Assembly: GCA_019242465.1 (NCBI GenBank)
Contig: JAFAVL010000112.1
Coordinates: 1 to 20,198 of the forward strand
Origin: Chroococcidiopsidaceae cyanobacterium CP_BM_RX_35
Lineage (GTDB): Bacteria; Cyanobacteriota; Cyanobacteriia; Cyanobacteriales; Chroococcidiopsidaceae
Length of the DNA: 20,198 nt
Reading direction: 5' to 3'
Below the pieces are notes generated by a model. It was not told where the DNA came from and made no database searches. It was given only the letters and a program-made list of their open reading frames with translations. Position numbers and translations under genes: made by a program. Position 1 is the first letter of the stretch, and every line of letters begins with the position of its first letter. Shown here piece by piece: positions 13,273 to 19,446 of this stretch.

Positions 13273-14802
13273 TCACACCTTATCTTCTCCCCATTTTGCT
13301 GGCGGCTCAGCAGCCCGCTTAGCAGCAAAACCCTCACCCCCATAAAGCGACAAAGGCACAACCTCCAACTGCCGCTCCCTCTCTTCCTTCTCTCCACCTC
13401 TGCGCTCTCTGCGCCTCTGTGGTTCGTTCCCCTTCTCCACTCCCCGCCGCCGCACCGAAGTCCCCTCCTCACTCGTATCCTCTGCCACCACCTCATAAAG
13501 CCGAGCTAACTTATTACCATCCTTCCCCCGACGCAGCACCCGTCCCAAACGCTGAATATACTCCCGTGCCGAACCCGTGCCTGACAAAATAATTGCCACA
13601 CTAGCAGCAGGTACATCCACCCCTTCATTCAAGACATGAGAAGCCACAAGCGTCTTATATTCTCCCGCTCGAAACCGTGACAAAATCTCATGCCGCTCCT
13701 TCACTGGCGTCTGATGAGTAATTGCTGGAATCAGAAACTCCTGAGAGATCCGGTAAACCGTAGCATTATCAGCAGTAAAAATCAAAGTGTGTTCTGGGTA
13801 ATGTCGAGCCATCAAATTAGCCAGAACTTGGAGCTTGCTATCTGTACCTAAAGCAATCTCCTTAGCCTCTCGGTGAGCTAACATTGCTCGTCGCCCAGCC
13901 TGGCTTTGTGCGCTCACCTGTACAAATCTCTGCCAACCTTGAATGCTACCAAGGGAAATATTGGCTGCTCGCAAGAAGTCGTTGCGCCTTTGAATTAATA
14001 GACTGTAGCGCTCTCGTTCTTGTTGCACCAGACTAACTTTAATTTGCACCACCTCATGCTCAGCTAGCGCTTTCCCAGCTAGTTCTGCCGCCCCTTTACG
14101 GTACACCTGTGAACCGATTAAAATCTCCAAATCAGTATGACGCCCATCTGAGCGGTCTGGTGTCGCAGTTAACCCCAAGCGATAGGGGGCGATCGCATAA
14201 TCAGCAATCACCCGGTTGAAATCTGTTGGCAGGTGGTGACACTCATCAAAGACGAGCAGCGCATAGCGGTTACCTAGTGTCTCAGCATGGATGGCTGCAC
14301 TATCATAAGTTGCCACCAGAATCGGAGTGCGATCGCGGGAACCACCCCCCAACAAACCTACCTCAGCATCTGGGAACGCCAGCTTCAGATGCGCGTACCA
14401 TTGGTGCATCAAATCCAACGTTGGCACTACAACCAAGGTGCTACGGGGAGTCGCTTGCATCGCAAGTTGGGCTAAATAAGTCTTACCAGCTGCTGTGGGC
14501 AAGACTACTACACCTCGACGTCCCGCCTGTTTCCAAGCCATCAGGGCCTCACTCTGATGGGGATAAGGAGTCATCTCTATGCTAGGCACAAGTTCAAGCG
14601 ACTCAAACGCTTTTGCTTGATCAATAAAATTAGATCCTTCCGCCTGCAGCGCTTCCACCAGAAGACGGTAATCTTTAGCAGGGATGCGAAACTTCTCTAC
14701 CCGATCGTCCCAGAGTGCGTACTCTGCCCAAGTTTTGCCTCGTGGTGGCGGATGTAGAATTAGTGTTCCACGGTCGAAAGATAATGTAGGGGTACGAGCC
14801 AT
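13273..14802 (-). CDS. XPB-like SF2 DNA helicase
   Basis: This 509-residue helicase of superfamily 2 has an N-terminal part of about 75 residues (GTLILHPPPRGKTW) corresponding to the damage-recognition region of XPB/Rad25-like proteins. The motor follows: Q-like TPYPHQSEAL, Walker A PTAAGKT (102-108), Walker B DECHH (186-190), motif III LTATP (211-215), then the second domain with HVLNEGVDVPAA (389-400) and motif VI QRLGRVLRRG (417-426). Archaeal XPB uses ATP to unwind DNA around damage. The DUF790 nuclease immediately downstream supports an XPB-Bax1 pair. The catalytic motifs are intact. From about residue 455 the tail is abnormal, very rich in Arg and Glu, and its DNA matches a dispersed-repeat theme (13397-13424). 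This suggests a repeat insertion that was tolerated. Confidence 0.92.
   Translation of the reverse strand: MARTPTLSFDRGTLILHPPPRGKTWAEYALWDDRVEKFRIPAKDYRLLVEALQAEGSNFIDQAKAFESLELVPSIEMTPYPHQSEALMAWKQAGRRGVVVLPTAAGKTYLAQLAMQATPRSTLVVVPTLDLMHQWYAHLKLAFPDAEVGLLGGGSRDRTPILVATYDSAAIHAETLGNRYALLVFDECHHLPTDFNRVIADYAIAPYRLGLTATPDRSDGRHTDLEILIGSQVYRKGAAELAGKALAEHEVVQIKVSLVQQERERYSLLIQRRNDFLRAANISLGSIQGWQRFVQVSAQSQAGRRAMLAHREAKEIALGTDSKLQVLANLMARHYPEHTLIFTADNATVYRISQEFLIPAITHQTPVKERHEILSRFRAGEYKTLVASHVLNEGVDVPAASVAIILSGTGSAREYIQRLGRVLRRGKDGNKLARLYEVVAEDTSEEGTSVRRRGVEKGNEPQRRRERRGGEKEERERQLEVVPLSLYGGEGFAAKRAAEPPAKWGEDKV
13397..13424. repeat. Dispersed-repeat-like sequence inside the helicase 3' end
   Basis: On the minus strand this reads AACCACAGAGGCGCAGAGAG followed by CGCAGAGG. 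The ACCACAGAGNCNCAGAG theme is a familiar intergenic repeat in many bacteria, from general knowledge. Here it lies in frame and encodes the Arg-rich run PQRRRERRG of the helicase tail. Confidence 0.55.
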
Positions 14803-14836
14803 CTATAACTTACGGATTGCGTGGCAAAATTTAAAA

Positions 14837-14857
14837 GTAGGGATACTGGTATCCTAC
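14837..14857. promoter_or_regulatory. Palindromic operator-like site upstream of the helicase-nuclease operon
   Basis: The arms GTAG-(G)-GATAC and GTATC-CTAC are inverted about a TG centre, giving nine matched pairs with one extra base on the left arm. The inner GGATAC-TG-GTATCC (14841-14854) is perfect. It lies 35 bp before the helicase ATG, where an operator or the promoter would be expected. No known cyanobacterial LexA box is claimed. Confidence 0.5.
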
Positions 14858-15384
14858 AAAAGTTTACGCATTACCGTAATTTTGGCGCAACACAAGTGGC
14901 ATAACCTTTGGGTGAGCCGCGATCATTAGCTAACCCCAACTAAGATAATGCCTGAGTTGGGCTCGGCCAGTGAAAGACAGCTTAGACGCGGCGTAGAGGT
15001 GACCAATTACCGCAAAAGCCTTTCTCGATCACATCCTTTGTCTCAGACACGAATAAACTTCTCTGCTGCAAAGGGCAGGCAGAGGTTTGGTGATGTAGAC
15101 AAGTTGAACAATTCATCAAGTTTTGCAGATCTCGATCGTCCGCGCCTATGCTAACAATAGAGGCAAATCATGACAACATTTCTTAACATGATCCTCGAAT
15201 TTTAACAACTCTAAACAGTTCTCTTAGTTTTCTCATGTCATCTCACAACGCCATAAATATTGATAAATGGCACTTAGAGCCGAAACTTATTCCGTCGCTA
15301 GAACTCATACTTAAACTGTAAACGTTTCCTAAATGAGTAACTGAAATAGCAATTTTGCAAGAGATACCTCAACAGAAAAACGAT
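14858..15384. other. Divergent intergenic region, promoters of the helicase operon and hydrolase gene
   Basis: About 530 bp with no recognised gene. A 7-bp stem CCCAACT/AGTTGGG with a 13-base loop lies at 14935-14961. A 68-residue plus-strand frame (14948-15154) shows no recognisable family. The last 200 bp before 15385 are AT-rich, as expected for a promoter region. I see nothing else. Confidence 0.4.
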
Positions 15385-16155
15385 ATGACTCGACCACTCC
15401 TTCATCTGGGCTGCCCACCCAATGCTTGGGCAGTCAATACCGAAATCGCTGATATCACGCGTCCTCCATTGGCACCATGCCCCATCACGCTACCGACCGA
15501 AACCAAGACACTGCTTCTAGACTTGGCAAAGACTGCCATTTTAGTGATTGATATGCAAAATGATTTTTGTCACCCAGACGGGTGGTTGGCTCATATCGGA
15601 GTGGATATTACACCAGCCCAGGCTCCCATTAGTCCCCTGAAAACACTACTTCCAGCCCTGAGAGCTGCTAGTATACCAGTGGTTTGGGTAAATTGGGGCA
15701 ATCGGCCTGATCTAATGAATATTAGTGCTGGTTTGCTCCATGTTTATAACCCCACAGGTGAAGGTGTGGGACTAGGGGCTGCTCTGCCAGCTAATAATGC
15801 GTTGGTGCTAACAGCAGGCAGTTGGGCAGCTGCAGTCGTAGAAGAGTTGAAGCAGGAGCCAGGAGACATTCTCGTAGACAAGTATCGGATGAGCGGGTTT
15901 TGGGATACTCCCCTTGATAGCATTTTGCGCAACCTAGGCAGAACCACACTTTTCTTTGCTGGTGTTAATGCCGATCAATGTGTGATGACGACACTGCAAG
16001 ACGCCAATTTCTTAGGATATGACTGTATCTTAGTCAAAGACTGCACTGGCACGACCTCACCAGATTTTTGTTTCCAAGCAACGCTTTACAATGTAAAACA
16101 ATGCTTTGGTTTTGTAACTGATTCTGATGCCATAATCAAGGCAATTGTTAAATAG
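15385..16155 (+). CDS. Isochorismatase-family cysteine hydrolase
   Basis: This 256-residue cytoplasmic hydrolase of the isochorismatase-like superfamily keeps the full catalytic triad: Asp56 in VIDMQNDF, Lys166 in VDKYRMSGF and Cys199 in NADQCVMTT. Members cleave C-N or C-O bonds (ureidoacrylate, N-carbamoyl compounds, biuret, nicotinamide, isochorismate). The N-terminal extension (HLGCPPNAWAVNTEIADI) and the block GNRPDLMNISAGLLHVYNP resemble RutB/biuret-hydrolase-like subgroups, but I cannot fix the substrate. The start is ATG 15385; a TTG ten codons upstream in frame is less likely. The next gene starts 43 bp downstream on the same strand and encodes a cupin, so the pair is probably one operon. 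Confidence 0.87.
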   Translation: MTRPLLHLGCPPNAWAVNTEIADITRPPLAPCPITLPTETKTLLLDLAKTAILVIDMQNDFCHPDGWLAHIGVDITPAQAPISPLKTLLPALRAASIPVVWVNWGNRPDLMNISAGLLHVYNPTGEGVGLGAALPANNALVLTAGSWAAAVVEELKQEPGDILVDKYRMSGFWDTPLDSILRNLGRTTLFFAGVNADQCVMTTLQDANFLGYDCILVKDCTGTTSPDFCFQATLYNVKQCFGFVTDSDAIIKAIVK

Positions 16156-16198
16156 TTTTTGGGTAAGCAATAACCGAGGCAGGAGGCAGAAACTGCTG

Positions 16199-16654
16199 AT
16201 GAACGATTTTCGTTGCATGATTCCGGTTGCCAAGTCTCCTAAGGACTACCAAGCTTTTCGCATTAGTCCGGACGATACTAATAAACTAGCACTCGTGTTC
16301 GATACGGCAGCCGCTGATGTCTCCCTCACTTTTTGTGTAGAAATTTTTGATGTTGGCGGCAAGACTCCTCCCAATCGACACCTATCGGCAGTGGAGATGT
16401 TTTTTATCCTCCAAGGGGAAGGACGAGCAACTTGTGATGGAAAAACTGTATCAATTAAAGCTGGTGACAGCCTATTGGTACCAGCCACAGCCACGCATAT
16501 AATCGAAAACACAGGTTCAACTCGCCTGTACGCTTTGTGCATTATGGTGCCAAATGAAGATTTTGCCGAACTGATCCGTAGTGGGACGCCTGTGGAACTA
16601 GATGAGGAAGATTTAGCTGTTTTGCGCCGACAGGCTGCACCTGTTTTGTGTTAG
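16199..16654 (+). CDS. Cupin-domain protein
   Basis: A single-domain cupin of 151 residues. Motif 1 is KTPPNRHLSAVEMFFILQGEG, with His61 and Glu66 as metal-ligand candidates. Motif 2 is GDSLLVPATATHIIENTG, with His100. One of the usual histidines of the H-x-H pair is Asn or Arg here, so metal binding may be altered or ligands may differ in this subgroup. Members may be dioxygenases, isomerases or binding proteins; no substrate can be deduced. ATG 16199 is chosen because AGGAGG (16181-16186) lies 12 bases upstream. The upstream in-frame extension overlaps the end of the hydrolase gene and looks unlike the family. Co-transcription with the hydrolase is likely, which suggests a shared small-molecule pathway. 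Confidence 0.82.
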   Translation: MNDFRCMIPVAKSPKDYQAFRISPDDTNKLALVFDTAAADVSLTFCVEIFDVGGKTPPNRHLSAVEMFFILQGEGRATCDGKTVSIKAGDSLLVPATATHIIENTGSTRLYALCIMVPNEDFAELIRSGTPVELDEEDLAVLRRQAAPVLC

Positions 16655-16668
16655 CAAAAGACAAAAAT

Positions 16669-17082
16669 ATGGGCACAGTTCGAGCTAAAGTTAAGCTAAC
16701 AAATGCAATTGATGAGGCGCTAGTGCGTCGAGGACTGCTTGCAGCTGCTGAGGTAAGAGTGTATGAGACACAAGCACTTGTAGATACTAGTGCGGTAAGT
16801 TCCGTGCTTCCCATTCATGTAGTGCAGCGCCTTGGTCTATCGATTCGGAGTCAGCGGGTTGCTGAGTACGCTGATGGACGTCAGGAAGCGGTAGGAGTGA
16901 CTGAGGCTTTGATTGTTGAGTGGGAAGGAAGGGATACTTTAGAGGAGGCACTGGCTTTAGGTGACGAGGTACTAATTGGTCAGACGGTGTTGGAAAAGTT
17001 AGATCTCTTGGTAGATTGTGTTAATCAACGTCTGCTCCCTAATCCAGCGCATCCTGACCAACCCGTATCGATTGTGAAGTAG
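16669..17082 (+). CDS. Retropepsin-like (clan AA) aspartic protease-type protein with DTS motif
   Basis: A protein of 137 residues with the fold pattern of cyanobacterial clan-AA aspartyl protease-like proteins. It has a beta-rich N-terminus (MGTVRAKVKLTNAID), an active-site-like motif ALVDTSAVSSVLP (Asp39-Thr40-Ser41) and a flap-region-like stretch (VAEYADGRQEAVG). The second strand is DEVLIGQTVLEKLDLLVD, in which a hydrophobic-LG loop precedes the last Asp. The family norm is D-T-G; here the third residue is Ser, a substitution also known in some retroviral-type proteases. Like single-domain retropepsins it would have to dimerise. The start ATG 16669 follows the cupin stop by 14 bp without a clear ribosome site. 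The target is unknown. Confidence 0.75.
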   Translation: MGTVRAKVKLTNAIDEALVRRGLLAAAEVRVYETQALVDTSAVSSVLPIHVVQRLGLSIRSQRVAEYADGRQEAVGVTEALIVEWEGRDTLEEALALGDEVLIGQTVLEKLDLLVDCVNQRLLPNPAHPDQPVSIVK

Positions 17083-17162
17083 ATGAAATTGTCTTCAGAA
17101 TTAGGACATCGTTAAATTCCAGATAGCGAGATGAACGTGAGCGCAGCGTTTGAACTTGAAAG

Positions 17163-18290
17163 ATGAATCGTGTCTTTTCACCTCTCCAGCAGTTTTTGAT
17201 CACTTGGCTACTGGTCTTAGTGACAGGTTGGGTGACGCTGAGTGCCTTGAGTTATGTAGCAGAGCTACTGAGCATTTTAATTACGGCAGGACTAATTGCA
17301 TTTCTCCTCAACTATGCTGTTGCTGCTCTGCGACCATTCTTGGCTCGGAACGTAGCAGCGATACTCGTCTATTTGGTAGCAGGTTTTGTTGTTGTCCTCA
17401 TTGCCTTGACACTACTGCCGCCAGTTTTTAGTCAGGCGCGGTTATTTGTGACCAATTTACCGTCCCTGCTGGAGAGCGCCCGGCAGCAATTGACTATCTT
17501 CCAAGATTGGAGTGCCCAACGCAATTTGCCATTTGACGTGCAGATTTTGGCATCGCAGCTATCGGAGCGAGTGCAAGCTCAAGCCGAGGCGATCGCGACT
17601 ACAGGTTTGGGCTTAGTTTTGGGCACATTTAACTGGTTCTTAGACTTAATTCTGATTCTAGTTATTTCGTTCTACATGCTCATTGATAGTGAACGGGTAT
17701 GGCGAGGTTTAACCAGTATTTTTTCGCCCCAAATCCGCCCTAAGTGGACAGAAGCACTGCAACGCAATCTGCAGCGGTTTGTCTCTGGTCAGTTATTGTT
17801 AGGTCTATTTATGTCTGTTACCCTAACTTTGGCTTTCTGGGTATTACGAGTTCCCTTTTTTCTACTATTTGCTGTCTTTATTGGTCTGATGGAAGTCATT
17901 CCTTTTATAGGGGCGACGCTAGGGATTGCGACAGTAACCATTGTGGTAGCATTCATTAACTGGTGGCTGGCGCTGCAAGTATTGGCAACAGGGGTGGTGC
18001 TACAGCAGGTGAAAGACAATTTGGTAGCTCCCCGCATTATGGGCAACTTGACAGGTCTATCGCCAGTAATTATCTTTGTGTCTTTGATCCTCGGAGCTAA
18101 ATTGGGGGGAATATTAGGAGTGATTCTAGCAATTCCACTTACTGGCGTCGGGAAAAGTCTAGCTGAAATTGTATTCGATCCAACGCTGCCACCCCAAACT
18201 GGAGCATTTTTCCATAATCCCCTAGCGCCAGATAGTGTAAAGTCTGCGCCAGAGCCTGAGCGAGATGCAAAGGCGCTGGTTGAGAAGTAG
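17163..18290 (+). CDS. AI-2E family transporter (PerM/UPF0118)
   Basis: This 375-residue polytopic inner-membrane protein has several hydrophobic stretches near 12-60 and 66-88, a soluble loop (about 95-145, with LPSLLESARQQLTIFQDW), and more hydrophobic segments through 320. Conserved landmarks are LILVISFYMLIDSERVWRG, FVSGQLLLGLFMSV, GLMEVIPFIGATLG and DNLVAPRIMGNLTGLSPV. The family was named for autoinducer-2 export (TqsA), yet many members transport other solutes or Na+/H+. Without further evidence the substrate is unknown. The gene is 80 bp downstream of the protease-like gene on the same strand. The C-terminus is charged and cytoplasmic (PEPERDAKALVEK). Confidence 0.93.
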   Translation: MNRVFSPLQQFLITWLLVLVTGWVTLSALSYVAELLSILITAGLIAFLLNYAVAALRPFLARNVAAILVYLVAGFVVVLIALTLLPPVFSQARLFVTNLPSLLESARQQLTIFQDWSAQRNLPFDVQILASQLSERVQAQAEAIATTGLGLVLGTFNWFLDLILILVISFYMLIDSERVWRGLTSIFSPQIRPKWTEALQRNLQRFVSGQLLLGLFMSVTLTLAFWVLRVPFFLLFAVFIGLMEVIPFIGATLGIATVTIVVAFINWWLALQVLATGVVLQQVKDNLVAPRIMGNLTGLSPVIIFVSLILGAKLGGILGVILAIPLTGVGKSLAEIVFDPTLPPQTGAFFHNPLAPDSVKSAPEPERDAKALVEK

Positions 18291-18292
18291 GG

Positions 18293-18715
18293 TTACTTAA
18301 ACTTCCAAGCCGCGATCGCTAAAGCTCCCCAACCAGCAATCAAAGCTACTCCTCCCAAGGGCGTAATCGCTCCCAACAACTTAATACCTGTCAAGCTCAA
18401 AGCATAGAGACTTCCTGAGAAAATGACAACGCCAACAATAAACAGCCACCCAGTCACTATCAATGTGGGTTGGGGAGACTCTGCTCGCATCAATAACACT
18501 GCTACTAGCAATAAAGCCAGTGCGTGGTACATCTGATATCGGGCAGCCGTCTCAAAAATTTCCAGTGCCCGTTCACTCAAGGGAACGCTTGTGGCAGCTC
18601 CGGCGGCTTTCTTGAGCAAGCTCAGTTTTTCCTTTAAAGCATGGGAAGCAAAGGCACCAGCAGCAACAGATATACCGCCCAAAATAGCTGCTACGCTTAT
18701 AAAAATTCGAGTCAT
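18293..18715 (-). CDS. DUF423 small membrane protein
   Basis: A 140-residue protein with about four transmembrane helices: MTRIFISVAAILGGISVAAG, then ASHALKEKL with the conserved FASHALK block, ARYQMYHALALLLVAVLLM, LIVTGWLFIVGVVIFSGSLY and a last helix. This is the DUF423/YgdD family, widespread in bacteria with no known biochemical function. Between the first helix and the ARYQMYHAL motif there is an insertion of roughly 15 residues (KKAAGAATSVPLSE), longer than the usual 'L-xx-W-T-A' spacing. The gene is convergent with the AI-2E transporter, the two stop codons lying back to back with 2 bp between them. A structured leader lies upstream. Confidence 0.9.
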   Translation of the reverse strand: MTRIFISVAAILGGISVAAGAFASHALKEKLSLLKKAAGAATSVPLSERALEIFETAARYQMYHALALLLVAVLLMRAESPQPTLIVTGWLFIVGVVIFSGSLYALSLTGIKLLGAITPLGGVALIAGWGALAIAAWKFK

Positions 18716-19176
18716 CGATCAGCGCCTTTTTGCTGAAATTTTAGCTCGACTTGCAGGTAATTGACTGTACGACTGATGCTTTGGTGCATCTGATAAAAAC
18801 GTAGATGAGTTGCGGTAATTACTGATGATTTCCGGCTGCAAGTCAGTTACATCTATATAGGATAAGAAACGGAATACAGGAAAACCCCAGAAGCCATGGA
18901 GTCGGGGCGGTTCCCTTAAAGGGCCTAAAAAAGACCGCCCCCTTCCTGGGGGATGACTATAGCATGCCATACCTAGGATTATGGTTGTGCAGGTTCTAAA
19001 AATATTCTTATTGGTGGTTTACCTAATTGTTACAACGCGCAACATAGTTGTGTTCCTATTTCGTTTTATTGCTGCAGTACTTGAATTGCTGTAACTGTAT
19101 CCTGACAGAACTTTCACAATCCAAAATCAAAATGGCATGAGATACTGGGCAGCAAAGGAAGTGTTAGATGTAAACA
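18716..19176. other. Divergent control region between DUF423 and yciI genes
   Basis: These 461 bp hold the promoters of both genes. They include a GC-rich multi-stem element (18904-18952). I see no recognised gene; an 83-codon minus-strand frame here lacks family likeness. The rest is AT-rich, with a short T- and A-rich run before the yciI start at 19177. Confidence 0.4.
18904..18952 (-). promoter_or_regulatory. Structured element with mutually exclusive hairpins, candidate leader or IS end
   Basis: Two stems compete for the same bases. GGGGCGGT (18904-18911) pairs with ACCGCCCC (18934-18941), enclosing a small CCC-TTAAA-GGG stem. CCCCC (18938-18942) pairs with GGGGG (18948-18952) around TTCCT. 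Read on the minus strand, the second stem is followed by CGGTCTTTTTT, like a terminator. It lies about 190 bp before the DUF423 start on its coding strand, so it could be an attenuation leader. Alternatively it may be the palindromic end of an IS200/IS605-type element. Confidence 0.4.
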
Positions 19177-19446
19177 ATGGCTAAGTATATCATGTGGGGG
19201 ACCTACTGCCAGGATGTCTTAGAAAGACGCGCTCCCTATAGACAAGCCCACCTAGATGGTCTTGCCGCCCAAAAACAAGCTGGAGTCTTGATTACTATTG
19301 GTCCAACTAAAGATTTAACCAAAGTCTTCGGCATTTACGATGCTGAAGACGAAGCAAGTGTGCGCCAACTTGTTGAATCAGACCCCTACTGGAAAAACGG
19401 TATCTGGACTGAGTATGAGGTGCGCGAGTGGATTCAAGCATTTTGA
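19177..19446 (+). CDS. YciI family protein (YCII-related domain)
   Basis: The 89-residue protein has the YCII-related ferredoxin-like fold: MAKYIMWGTYCQDVLERR, then YRQAHLDGLAAQKQAGVLIT with His25 in the conserved H-x-x-L position, GPTKDLTKVFGIYDAEDEAS and a last strand with DPYWKNGIWTEYEV. The pattern (D)PY-x-x-G-(I/V)-W is typical. Proteins of this family are small cytoplasmic enzymes or binding proteins, some with dehalogenase-like activity proposed; its own role is unknown. Its stop codon overlaps the end of the convergent cbiJ gene by 13 bp. The ribosome site before ATG 19177 is weak. Confidence 0.88.
   Translation: MAKYIMWGTYCQDVLERRAPYRQAHLDGLAAQKQAGVLITIGPTKDLTKVFGIYDAEDEASVRQLVESDPYWKNGIWTEYEVREWIQAF

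Noticed and set aside
13248..13509. Frames on both strands at the helicase 3' end
   Set aside because: They result from the repeat-rich tail in other frames of the helicase gene.
14935..14961. 7-bp stem CCCAACT/AGTTGGG
   Set aside because: The 13-base loop and lack of a T-tract make it weak. It is not listed as a terminator.
14948..15154. 68-codon plus-strand frame in the helicase/hydrolase intergenic region
   Set aside because: It has no recognisable family, no good ribosome site and low-complexity polar content. A chance frame is more likely.
18719..18970. 83-codon minus-strand frame just upstream of DUF423
   Set aside because: It runs across the GC-rich hairpins, has no family likeness and looks like structured DNA read by chance, although it ends 3 bp before the DUF423 start.
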